Origin: Spirobacillus cienkowskii
GTDB taxonomy: Bacteria > Bdellovibrionota_B > Oligoflexia > Silvanigrellales > Silvanigrellaceae
NCBI GenBank assembly: GCA_003339605.1
Contig: QOVW01000064.1
Location: 1-55,061 of the forward strand
Length of the DNA: 55,061 nt
Reading direction: 5' to 3'
Below the pieces are notes generated by a model. The model saw nothing but the letters and a program-made list of their open reading frames with translations, was not told the DNA's origin and searched no databases. Positions 43,256-51,333 of this stretch are shown piece by piece (within the stretch, counting starts at the first letter, position 1; the number at the start of each line of letters is the position of its first letter). A program made the position numbers and the translations under genes.

Positions 43256-44337
43256 TAAATAACCTCACTGTTTAATGAAAAAAAAGCGGCTTTAGGCAAA
43301 TCAGAATTTTTACTTTTTAATGTTAAATGAATATTGTCTATGTTAGATAATATTAATCCGCTTTCTCCTCCTTTAAGTGTAGATGTTTTGTTATTGTGCT
43401 TCATGATAATTTCACCAGACCATACAGTAATAATAGAAAAAGTATTTTTAAATAAAGGTTTATAACAAAAAGTGCCTATTTCATTAAAAACACTAATAGC
43501 AAAAGGATTATATGTGTCCCCATAAAATACTGTGTTTTCGGCCATATTTTTTATTAATAATTTTTCGAGATGTTTGCCTCTAGGCAAACTCCAATCAATC
43601 GAATTGATTGACTCTTTGACATGAAGTTCTCTAGGCTTTCCAGTTTCGCTTTTTTGTCCATGTTTATTATAAAGCCTTTTCCAATCAGAAATTCTCCAGG
43701 TTTTTCCTGACTTTTGCGGTAATACATACTGAGGTTCGGCAACAAAAACGCCTTTGCCAATTGCATGGACACAACCAGGAGGGACAGATATGTAATCAAA
43801 AACTTTGGGTTCGTATCGGTATAAACATTTTTCTGGCTCGTCATTTAACAAAAATTCTGTAATTTCACTTTGTGTTAAATGCTCTTTAAAGCCTAAGTAA
43901 ACAAAACCATCTTGTTCTATATCTAAAACTAACCAGCTTTCGGGTTTACCGCACTCTTCTGGTTTTAAAGCTGGATTATTATTATTTGGATGAAGCTGCA
44001 CAGATAAAAAATCTGAAGCATTTAACCATTTTAATAAAAGAGGACAATGTGCACCATATTTATTAAAAATAGATTCGCCGAGTATTTTTTTTGCGTTGTT
44101 ATTTTTTAAAACTTCGATTAAAGTTTTATTGTTAAGTTCTTTATTATCAGAAATAATTTTTGAAGGATAATGAATATCTGTAGAAACTTCCCAGCTTTCA
44201 CCAATTTTAGCTGGAATTTTATTTAAAAAATGTGGAAAATATTTTTTTTTGATTTCTGCAATTTTGCTACCACCCCATGGAGTTTTATTTATTGGTACAA
44301 AATTAAAAGAATCTGTTTTTAAAAAAAAATAACTCAT
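43255..44337 (-). CDS. manA: mannose-6-phosphate isomerase, class I
   Basis: Interconverts fructose-6-phosphate and mannose-6-phosphate, feeding mannose-containing glycans. Zinc-site motifs are SVQLHP (Gln and His), GKPESWLV (Glu) and PPGCVHAIG (His); AEPQY and WRISDW are also present. 360 residues, near bacterial type I size. The start overlaps the upstream J-domain gene (ATGA) and the stop shares a base with the next ATG, so it lies in a tightly coupled operon. Confidence 0.9.
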   Translation of the reverse strand: MSYFFLKTDSFNFVPINKTPWGGSKIAEIKKKYFPHFLNKIPAKIGESWEVSTDIHYPSKIISDNKELNNKTLIEVLKNNNAKKILGESIFNKYGAHCPLLLKWLNASDFLSVQLHPNNNNPALKPEECGKPESWLVLDIEQDGFVYLGFKEHLTQSEITEFLLNDEPEKCLYRYEPKVFDYISVPPGCVHAIGKGVFVAEPQYVLPQKSGKTWRISDWKRLYNKHGQKSETGKPRELHVKESINSIDWSLPRGKHLEKLLIKNMAENTVFYGDTYNPFAISVFNEIGTFCYKPLFKNTFSIITVWSGEIIMKHNNKTSTLKGGESGLILSNIDNIHLTLKSKNSDLPKAAFFSLNSEVI

Positions 44338-45260
44338 TTTGGAATAATCTCTTTTAAGTATTCGTAATGTTCTCGAGCCTCTCGAAATAGTTCTTGAGAA
44401 CCACCAATATCTGGATGATGGTTTTTTGCCATTTCAAGAAAGCGTCGCCGCAATTCGTTGCCACCATCTTGTTTTATTTCCTCGAGCGAAGAAAAGCTAT
44501 AGAATTTTAACATGTCTTTAATTTTTTCAGTATCCCGTAGTTCTGGAGCGCTAAATTTAAAACTACTTTCAAAATAGTGAAAGAAATTATTGATCAATTG
44601 TTTGAGACTTTCTTCATCAAATTGAGAAAAGTTGTTTGTGTTCGCATAAAATTGAGACATTTTTGTTTGAATAGAAGCTTCAATAGATATTGTTTCATGC
44701 CAAAACTTTTCGTGTTTATGTTGTTCACAAAAAACATCTGTGGTCACATTTTTACAATACGGTATGTGGTATGCGTCAAACGCTCTACACAATGAAACAT
44801 CACGCATGGCAAAGTGACAACCAATTGCCGAAAATCCAAAAATTGGTAATTGCTTTGCTTCGCCCCAATAATTTGAGCCAAGCATGTTATGATTTAAACA
44901 ATATTGCTCAAAAAACTCTTCACCAAATACAACACAAAATTCATCTTTAGTTTGTTGAAATAAAGGACTATTTTTATGCTTGATGGAGGATAGATGAAAC
45001 ATACTATTTAAAAAAAGTATTTTGTGTCTTAATGCAAAAATAAACGCTAATAAATTTAAATTTCCTAATCCAAACATTTTTTTTGAAATTTCTGGAGGTA
45101 ATATAAATTTTAAAATATCTGAATCAGAAGTTTTTGCAACTTTTGCCTGGCGTAAAGCATAAGTCTCATGATAAAGATTAAAATCTTCAAATAAATTTTG
45201 ATTTTTAAAAGAATCTATTAATTTTTCAAACGATATTAACTTTAGCAAATGCTCAAGCAT
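44334..45260 (-). CDS. protein with C-terminal J domain and Cys/His-rich centre
   Basis: 308 residues. The J domain is at the extreme C-terminus (about 255-308), with HPD at 282-284, as opposed to the usual N-terminal placement; it should stimulate Hsp70 (DnaK). Residues 145-185 are Cys/His-rich (C148, C158, C169, C178, H181, H183), which may bind zinc. The N-terminal 1-140 is unrecognised. It overlaps aroQ by eight bases and manA by four. A dedicated co-chaperone for some client is the simplest reading. Confidence 0.72.
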   Translation of the reverse strand: MLEHLLKLISFEKLIDSFKNQNLFEDFNLYHETYALRQAKVAKTSDSDILKFILPPEISKKMFGLGNLNLLAFIFALRHKILFLNSMFHLSSIKHKNSPLFQQTKDEFCVVFGEEFFEQYCLNHNMLGSNYWGEAKQLPIFGFSAIGCHFAMRDVSLCRAFDAYHIPYCKNVTTDVFCEQHKHEKFWHETISIEASIQTKMSQFYANTNNFSQFDEESLKQLINNFFHYFESSFKFSAPELRDTEKIKDMLKFYSFSSLEEIKQDGGNELRRRFLEMAKNHHPDIGGSQELFREAREHYEYLKEIIPK

Positions 45261-45741
45261 TTTTACCCATTTCTATGATTTTAAAAATAGCGGCTTCATA
45301 TCCATACGATCCTAATCCTGAAATAACACCTGTTGCAATGGGGCTAATATAAGACTTATGACGGAATGTTTCGCGAGAAAAAATATTACTTAAGTGAACC
45401 TCAATGATAGGAACTTTAGTTTCATTAAATACTTCTAAGGCGTCTCGAATTGCAATGCTTGTATGTGTATATGCTGCAGGGTTTATAATAATACCAATTA
45501 AATTTCTTTTTAAGTTTTCTGATTTTGAGTTGTCGCAATAACTTATATAAATTTCATTTAATATAGAAACAATTTCACCTTCACTATTTTTTTGTAAATG
45601 TATAATTTCTATGTCATTTTTTGTAGCAATAATTTTTAAATTATCTTCTATGTCGTTAAGAGTTTTATTTCCATAAATATTGTTTTGTCTTTTGCCAAGA
45701 ATACCTAAATTTGGTCCGTTAATTATAAAAACCTTTTGCAT
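45253..45741 (-). CDS. aroQ: 3-dehydroquinate dehydratase, type II
   Basis: Third step of the shikimate pathway. Hallmarks are the INGPNLGILGKRQ start with catalytic Y23 in NIYG, NPAAYTHTS, and EVHLSNIFSRE (His). Gly replaces the usual Asn in GPNLN. 162 residues includes a small insertion near 75-85. RBS AGGT before the ATG. Preceded by a small coiled-coil gene and overlapping the J-domain gene. Confidence 0.93.
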   Translation of the reverse strand: MQKVFIINGPNLGILGKRQNNIYGNKTLNDIEDNLKIIATKNDIEIIHLQKNSEGEIVSILNEIYISYCDNSKSENLKRNLIGIIINPAAYTHTSIAIRDALEVFNETKVPIIEVHLSNIFSRETFRHKSYISPIATGVISGLGSYGYEAAIFKIIEMGKNA

Positions 45742-45756
45742 TAAAATTACCTGTAT

Positions 45757-45954
45757 TTAAGATATAAATTTTTTATTTTCTTTTATTTTTTGCTCAATTT
45801 TATCTAAAATTAAAGTTAATGTTTCTATTTTTTGAATTCTTTTGTTTTTATAATTACTAGAATTCTTCTCTGTACTTAAAAATTCTTTTAAAGAGTTGAC
45901 TCTTTGAAAGAATTTAATTTTTTCGTAAACAGATGAGTGACTTTCTGTAGTCAT
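45757..45954 (-). CDS. small coiled-coil protein, unknown
   Basis: 65 residues, highly charged, with a predicted coiled coil over 38-62. RBS AAAGG sits nine bases before the ATG. It leads the aroQ operon, 15 bases upstream of that gene. No family recognised; the good ribosome site and operon position support it as real. Confidence 0.55.
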   Translation of the reverse strand: MTTESHSSVYEKIKFFQRVNSLKEFLSTEKNSSNYKNKRIQKIETLTLILDKIEQKIKENKKFIS

Positions 45955-46082
45955 AATATTTCCTTTGCGTTATTGTTACCATTTAGTAAGAATAACAAGA
46001 ACTATCAAACTGTGTATACAATGCGAAATTTGCCCGCTTTTCTTAAAGATGAAAAAAGTTAACTACAATTTAATCTGTTGAC

Positions 46083-46179
46083 AAAATTGATTAATTAACA
46101 TGGCAAATGGTTTACTTAAAATTTAGCATTATCCTTATTATAGTTAACATTAACTATTGACAAATAATTAATCAATTTT
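46083..46179. repeat. long-range inverted repeat with central palindrome
   Basis: AAAATTGATTAATTA (46083-46097) is the exact reverse complement of 46165-46179. Between them lies a perfect 8+8 palindrome ATAGTTAA-CA-TTAACTAT (46140-46157). Both arms are next to TTGACA on the plus strand. The region lies downstream of dut and upstream of the aroQ operon. Operator or terminator role possible; the DNA is so AT-rich that chance is not excluded. Confidence 0.4.
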
Positions 46180-46199
46180 TTTTAAATAAACTTTGTTAC

Positions 46200-46655
46200 T
46201 TAATTTTTTCCGCTCGAACCAAAACCGCCCTCTCCGCGCTCAACATCTTTTATGCTAAGTCCTGGTAGTTGAATTGCTAAACTACAAATGCCTTGTGCAA
46301 TGCGATCCCCAGCTTGAATATGAAAAGTACTTTTAGAGTGATTGATTAAGGTCACCATAATTTCGCCGCGGTAATCGGCGTCAATCGTGCTTGGAGAATT
46401 GAGTACTGTAATTCCATGCTTGAGTGCTAATCCGCTGCGTGGACGGATTTGAATTTCGGGTACAGCGTAAAATTTTTCGTTTCCAAATATAACAGTATTT
46501 GTTGGTAAGGATTCGACAATGTACAAACCTGTTTTAATCAATCGCCACTCTTGGGAGGGGATATCAATTGCTTCATTGGCACAGATATCAAATCCCGCTG
46601 ATTGTTGCGTTGCATAAAAAATGCTTCCTGTTCCTGTATGGCGTATTTTTAACAT
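46200..46655 (-). CDS. dut: deoxyuridine 5'-triphosphate nucleotidohydrolase
   Basis: Hydrolyses dUTP to dUMP, keeping uracil out of DNA. The five trimeric dUTPase motifs are visible: SAGFDICA, IRPRSGLALKHG, VLNSPSTIDADYRGE, GDRIAQ, and the C-terminal RGEGGFGSSGKN. 151 residues is standard. It stands alone; the ung gene acting on the same problem is at 9092. Confidence 0.96.
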   Translation of the reverse strand: MLKIRHTGTGSIFYATQQSAGFDICANEAIDIPSQEWRLIKTGLYIVESLPTNTVIFGNEKFYAVPEIQIRPRSGLALKHGITVLNSPSTIDADYRGEIMVTLINHSKSTFHIQAGDRIAQGICSLAIQLPGLSIKDVERGEGGFGSSGKN

Positions 46656-46755
46656 AATGCTGCTGCCTTTTTAGTTAGGTGGTGTAAAAATACAAATGTT
46701 TTGGATCAAAAACTTGACCTTGCAGATTTCAACTGATAACGAAATTAACGTGTGT

Positions 46756-46831
46756 AGGTCAGTAGCTCCAATGGTAGAGCGGCTGATTCCAAATCAGCTT
46801 GTTGGGGGTTCGAGTCCCTCCTGGCCTGCCA
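46756..46831 (+). tRNA. tRNA-Trp (anticodon CCA)
   Basis: A 76-base cloverleaf. Acceptor AGGTCAG/CTGGCCT (one T-G pair), D-arm with AATGGTAGAGC, anticodon stem CTGAT/ATCAG around TCCAA (anticodon CCA), T-arm GGGGGTTCGAGTCCCTC, discriminator G and encoded CCA. Confidence 0.95.
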
Positions 46832-46893
46832 ATTCTTTCTTAATCTGTTTTTCATAAAAAGAAAATTTTATATTTTGTTCAAGCAAAGTTAAG

Positions 46894-47178
46894 TTAGAAG
46901 TTATCATCTTCGTCATCTTCAATCGTTGTGTTATGTGGGTTTTCTAATGGTTTTCCCTTGTTTTCGAGTAGTTTCTTAATAACAGGGCCGCAACGGGTTG
47001 CATTGCACCCCCCTCGTCCGCTACCTGTTTTTTGGTTTACCTGCTCAACGGTTTGTGCGCCATTTTCAATTGCCTCACAAATTCGACTTTGTTTAATACC
47101 TTTGCAAATACAGACAACCTTGAGTCGCGCTTTAATTTCTGCAAGAGTTAATTTTTTTTGGTTCATACAACTAATCAC
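46894..47178 (-). CDS. BFD-like [2Fe-2S]-binding protein
   Basis: 94 residues. Cysteines in CICK (23, 25) and GGCNATRCG (58, 63) with the helical spacer between match bacterioferritin-associated ferredoxin-like domains; the second pair is Cx4C here. The C-terminus is acidic. The assigned GTG overlaps the panB stop (GTGA), so it is translationally coupled; ATG 47166 is an alternative. The acidic tail and operon with panB are unexplained. Confidence 0.75.
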   Translation of the reverse strand: MISCMNQKKLTLAEIKARLKVVCICKGIKQSRICEAIENGAQTVEQVNQKTGSGRGGCNATRCGPVIKKLLENKGKPLENPHNTTIEDDEDDNF

Positions 47179-47996
47179 TCATTTTCACTTTTGTAATCAA
47201 TCACTTCTTTACAGTATTCGTTTATGGCGGTTTGAATATTTTCTTCTAGGTTTAAATAATGTTTTAAAAATTTTGGCTTGAACTGTTGATTTAAGCCCAA
47301 CATATCATAAAGCACAAGAATGTTGCCGTCGCAATAATTGCCACTTCCTATACCAATTGTGGGAACTGTTAAGGTTTGGCTCACCTCTTTTGCAACTTCG
47401 GCTACAGTCAATTCTAAGACTATTGCAAAACAACCACAGTCTTCAAGGCGTTTTGCTTCTTGCAACAGTCGTTGTTTATCATGCTCGGTTTTGCCCTGAA
47501 TCCGATAACCTCCTAACGTATGGACACTTTGGGGTGTAAGACCAATATGCCCCATAACGGGCACGCCATGTGCGGTTAAAAATTGAATTTGGTCGCAAAT
47601 TTCTGGGGTTGCGCCTTCTATTTTGACAGCTTCGGCACCGGCTTGCATAAGCAGTCCTGCATGATGAATTGTTTCTTGGCGACTCACCCCTGCAGTCAAA
47701 AAGGGCATGTCAGCAACAAGTAATGGAGTTTTTAACGATTGGCGAACAGCGCGAACGTGATAGGCAATTTCTTCTAATGTGACAGGAATGGTAGAGTTTT
47801 TTCCTTGTATTACGTTACCCAAACTATCGCCTACCAGTACAAAATCAATGTCAGTTGCTTCGATGATTTTTGCAAAAGTGGCATCATAACAGGTGATTGA
47901 AGTAACTTTTTTCCCTGCACTTTTCTTTTCAAAAAAGTCTTGAATTCGAACTTTTTTGCGTTTGACATGCTGCGATTGTGAATTAGAGTAAATCAT
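47175..47996 (-). CDS. panB: 3-methyl-2-oxobutanoate hydroxymethyltransferase
   Basis: First committed step of pantothenate synthesis. Motifs are SITCYDATFA, LVGDSLGNV, ADMPF, VKIEGA, GHIGLTPQSVHTLGGYRIQG and VPTIGIGSG. The start is ATG 47996, about ten bases after AAGG, in place of a TTG two codons upstream. 273 residues. panC and panD are not adjacent. The downstream iron-sulfur gene overlaps it. Confidence 0.95.
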   Translation of the reverse strand: MIYSNSQSQHVKRKKVRIQDFFEKKSAGKKVTSITCYDATFAKIIEATDIDFVLVGDSLGNVIQGKNSTIPVTLEEIAYHVRAVRQSLKTPLLVADMPFLTAGVSRQETIHHAGLLMQAGAEAVKIEGATPEICDQIQFLTAHGVPVMGHIGLTPQSVHTLGGYRIQGKTEHDKQRLLQEAKRLEDCGCFAIVLELTVAEVAKEVSQTLTVPTIGIGSGNYCDGNILVLYDMLGLNQQFKPKFLKHYLNLEENIQTAINEYCKEVIDYKSENE

Positions 47997-48113
47997 AAGC
48001 AAGTTGCCTTTTTATTTTAAGTTAAAAGAACAAATTAAAAACCGAAACTGTTTAATAACCCTATTTTATGTAGTATAATTGAACTTGTCTGTAAATGTAG
48101 AGGAGTTGTCATA

Positions 48114-49013
48114 ATGGCAAAGCGAATATTCTTGTTTTTATTAGTCAATATCTTAGTAATGGTTACTATCACTGTTGTGACGTCGTTGTTGGGTGTTAAT
48201 CATTACATGACAGCGCGTGGTATCAATTACCAAAGTCTTTTATTCTTTTGTTTGATTTGGGGTTTTGGTGGTGCATTTATTAGCTTGGCGATTTCTCGTT
48301 GGATTGCTAAGTTTACAATGGGTATCAAACCTATTAATCCGCAAAGTTGCACTGCACAAGAGCGTGAACTTTATAATCGTGTTGCAAATTTGGCTCAAAA
48401 AGCTGGTTTACCAAAAACTCCAGAAGTTGGAATTTATCAAAGTCCAGATCTCAACGCATTTGCGACAGGGCCTTCTAAAAGCCGTTCGTTGGTTGCGGTA
48501 TCAAGTGGCTTGCTTGATCGTATGGATAAACATGAGGTTGAGGGTGTGTTGGCGCATGAGATCGCCCATATTGCAAACGGCGACATGGTGACCATGACTC
48601 TAGTGCAAGGTGTGGTGAATGCGTTTGTCATGTTCTTTGCACGTATTGTTGCGTATGCGGCAACGCAGTTTGTCAAAGAAGACATCAGACCATTTGTTAA
48701 TATGGCTGTGGTTATTGTGCTCGAAATTTTATTTAGCATTTTAGGTATGATTGCAATTGCTTGGTTTTCGCGCAAAAGAGAATTTCGTGCCGATCAAGGA
48801 GGCGCACAACTTGCTGGAAAATCAAGTATGGTTGCTGCCCTTGCGGCATTACAGCGTGTCTATGCTACGCCAATTGCCGAGCAAGACTCTGCTCCTCAAT
48901 CCATTGCTGCCTTTAAAATTTCTAATAAAGCAGGTTTCTTGAGTTTATTTTCAACTCACCCACCGCTTGAACAACGTATTCAAGCATTAAAGCAAAATAC
49001 TCAAATTCTTTAA
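48114..49013 (+). CDS. htpX: membrane zinc metalloprotease HtpX
   Basis: Inner-membrane quality-control protease. Two N-terminal membrane helices (about 4-28 and 38-62), catalytic HEIAH at 148-152, two further hydrophobic segments (about 157-180 and 190-215), and the zinc ligand region FRADQGGAQLA. 299 residues is standard. RBS GAGGAG region upstream. Closed by a terminator. Confidence 0.95.
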   Translation: MAKRIFLFLLVNILVMVTITVVTSLLGVNHYMTARGINYQSLLFFCLIWGFGGAFISLAISRWIAKFTMGIKPINPQSCTAQERELYNRVANLAQKAGLPKTPEVGIYQSPDLNAFATGPSKSRSLVAVSSGLLDRMDKHEVEGVLAHEIAHIANGDMVTMTLVQGVVNAFVMFFARIVAYAATQFVKEDIRPFVNMAVVIVLEILFSILGMIAIAWFSRKREFRADQGGAQLAGKSSMVAALAALQRVYATPIAEQDSAPQSIAAFKISNKAGFLSLFSTHPPLEQRIQALKQNTQIL

Positions 49014-49046
49014 GCATTAAGAGCAACGTCTAAATTTTGATTGTAC

Positions 49047-49076
49047 AGGAACTTAAATTCTTTAAGTTCCTTTTTT
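49047..49076 (+). terminator. intrinsic terminator after htpX
   Basis: Stem AGGAACTTAAA (49047-49057) / TTTAAGTTCCT (49061-49071), 3-base loop, then TTTTT. Confidence 0.85.
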
Positions 49077-49129
49077 CTTTTCCGATTTTTTAAAAACATG
49101 GTGAAAATTAAAAATAGAGGAAAAAATCC

Positions 49130-50278
49130 ATGGATGGATTGCTTAAAAAAATCCTTTATGCGTATAAGAAAAAATTAAATTTAGCTTCTTTTATAATTGC
49201 TTTAATACCATCATTATTAATAGAACACTCTATATTTGCTGAAGCAATTCAAAGAGAATATCGATCGGCCAATTTTTTAGGCAAAGGGGACACAGGAATT
49301 GCTGATGCAAAAGGGTTTGATGCAATATTTTACAATCCTGCAGGAATTGCGCAAGGCAAAGGGATCTTAAATGAAATCATCGTTGCCAGTCCTCAGGCTG
49401 AAGCCAGTACAAATATTATGGAATTAAAAAATAGTGTAACAGGACAAAGTGGTTCTAGTGTTTTACAGGTTCTTTCGCAAAATCAAAACAAATCTTATAG
49501 CGCTGTAATTCAAAATTATTCTGGAGTGATATTTAGAAAAGTTGCCATTGGGGCATTTGCAAGAGGAAGTGCAAATTACTACAATTATACCGATTTGAGT
49601 ATTCCATCGGGCTTTTCCCAGGTTGATACGAATGTCCGCTACGGTGCGCATTTAACGTTAGCGCAACCTTTATTAAATGATAGAATATTTATTGGATTAA
49701 ATGGAAAATATCTTCAAAAAGATCAAATTAAGTTTAAAATTGATTCTTCTTCACCCGACTATTCTGGTTCTAATAATATTTTAGACTCTTTAAAAAGTAC
49801 AAACCAACGAAAAGGGGCAGGGATTGGCGCAGATATTGGGATGATGTTTTTACTTGAAAAAAACACGGGAACGCAATTAGGGATTGCGTATCGAAACATA
49901 GGAATGACCTACAGATGGGTTGCAGATTCTAATAAAGGGGCGCCTGCTGCTGAACCTACAACTTTAGATGTTGGTTTTGTGTCGTCTATTGGAACAACTC
50001 GAAACAAAATTTCTTTATCTGTCGATGTTGTTGATGTTCTCAATACTCAAAAACAAATATTCTTAAAACGCTCTCACATTGGCTTAGAGTATTCGTTATT
50101 GGATATGTTTGGTGTGCAAACTGGGATAAATCAAGGATATTGGGTTTATGGAGGATACTTGGGAACAAAAGTGATTCGAGTTGAGGGAGGGGTCTTTACA
50201 GAAGAAATGGGAAATAAATATAAAGAGAACCCAAATCAAAGTGCTTTTGTAAGGTTGGTTGTTGGATGGTTAAATTGA
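49130..50278 (+). CDS. predicted outer-membrane beta-barrel protein (PorV/FadL-like)
   Basis: 382 residues with a long N-region and hydrophobic signal (about 19-40, ending near FAEA). The mature start YRSANFLGKGDTGIADAKG is followed by AIFYNPAGIA; this resembles the N-terminal region of FadL and PorV-type barrels (and TraF-like OMPs). The rest alternates hydrophobic and polar residues, as in beta strands. The last residues are VGWLN, not a terminal Phe. GAGG RBS. Cargo unknown. Confidence 0.7.
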   Translation: MDGLLKKILYAYKKKLNLASFIIALIPSLLIEHSIFAEAIQREYRSANFLGKGDTGIADAKGFDAIFYNPAGIAQGKGILNEIIVASPQAEASTNIMELKNSVTGQSGSSVLQVLSQNQNKSYSAVIQNYSGVIFRKVAIGAFARGSANYYNYTDLSIPSGFSQVDTNVRYGAHLTLAQPLLNDRIFIGLNGKYLQKDQIKFKIDSSSPDYSGSNNILDSLKSTNQRKGAGIGADIGMMFLLEKNTGTQLGIAYRNIGMTYRWVADSNKGAPAAEPTTLDVGFVSSIGTTRNKISLSVDVVDVLNTQKQIFLKRSHIGLEYSLLDMFGVQTGINQGYWVYGGYLGTKVIRVEGGVFTEEMGNKYKENPNQSAFVRLVVGWLN

Positions 50279-50381
50279 TTGGCTTAATTTTTTTATATCA
50301 AGAAATTTTAAATTTAATTTTTTATAGAATTTTTTAAAATAAGATATTATGAGTTATTAACAGTTCTAACCGGAGGTTAAT

Positions 50382-51218
50382 ATGCTCATATCCTGTATTC
50401 AAGTTAATCCCCAAGAAAATGTCAGAGAAAATTTAAAGGTAATTATAAATTATATATTTGAAGCTGCAAAATTGGGATCAGAAATTGTCGTGCTTCCAGA
50501 AATGTTTACATTTATGGGAAACGAACTTGATAGAAAAAAAACTAAAGATCAAATTAACGAAGGCGTTTTTGCAGAAGTTCAAGCAGTTGCAAAACAATTA
50601 AATATTTATTTAATTGCCGGAAGTCATTCTGAAAAAATACAAAATAATGAAAATAAGGTTTACAATACTTCAGTCACCTATAATCCCGAAGGGGAAATTA
50701 TTAATGTTTATAGAAAACAGCATTTATTTAATTTAAAAGATAAAGAGGGTAAGTCTTTATATTGTGAAAGTGATACGTTTGAGTTTGGGAGTTCTCCAAT
50801 ACCTTATTTCATGAAAACTAAAAATAATCAAGAATGGAATGCGTTAAACATTATTTGTTACGATTTGAGATTTCCAGAAATTGTTCGATCTCAGGCGGCA
50901 AAATTTACGAATAATTTTGATATTATTTTTGTGCCAGCAGCTTTTACTTGGCAAACAGGAAAAGAGCATTGGGAAATTTTATTAAGAGCACGAGCAATTG
51001 AAAATCAATGCTATGTGGTTGCCTGCAATCAAACAGGATATTTTTACAACCAGCAAAAACGTAACTACGGCCATAGTATGATTGTTGATCCCTGGGGAAA
51101 TATTGTTGCGCGGTTAGAAGAAGAATGTGGGTTATTAAGTTGTGAAATTTCAAAAGAGAGTATTGAATTATCTAGAATACGCCTTCCAGCTTTGCAAGAT
51201 AGAAAAATATTTGGATAA
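50382..51218 (+). CDS. nitrilase-superfamily amidase (Nit1/Nit2-like)
   Basis: 278 residues. The catalytic triad E40 (VVLPEMF), K112 (NVYRKQHLF) and C159 (NIICYDLRFPE) is complete. The CYDLRFPE form and length fit Nit1/Nit2, which repair deaminated glutathione or hydrolyse omega-amides (2-oxoglutaramate). Which substrate is used cannot be read here. CCGGAGG gives a strong ribosome site before the ATG. Next gene, 115 bases on, is a transporter. Confidence 0.88.
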   Translation: MLISCIQVNPQENVRENLKVIINYIFEAAKLGSEIVVLPEMFTFMGNELDRKKTKDQINEGVFAEVQAVAKQLNIYLIAGSHSEKIQNNENKVYNTSVTYNPEGEIINVYRKQHLFNLKDKEGKSLYCESDTFEFGSSPIPYFMKTKNNQEWNALNIICYDLRFPEIVRSQAAKFTNNFDIIFVPAAFTWQTGKEHWEILLRARAIENQCYVVACNQTGYFYNQQKRNYGHSMIVDPWGNIVARLEEECGLLSCEISKESIELSRIRLPALQDRKIFG

Positions 51219-51286
51219 AACCAATTTTTAGAATTAAAAATTTATTCTTTAATATCATAAATATGGCAGTGCAAATTTTTCCTAGA

Positions 51287-51310
51287 AATTTTTATTGTAA
51301 AATAAAAATT
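51287..51310 (+). repeat. inverted repeat before the MHS transporter start
   Basis: Perfect 10+10 repeat AATTTTTATT-GTAA-AATAAAAATT, 13 bases upstream of the AGGAGG ribosome site. Could be an operator or hairpin; pure A/T makes it weak evidence. Confidence 0.35.
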
Positions 51311-51333
51311 GTTATTTGCTATTAGGAGGATTT

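Noticed and set aside
46928-47281. 117-codon plus-strand frame over the BFD-like and panB genes.
   Set aside because: Antisense to two recognised genes; no ribosome site.
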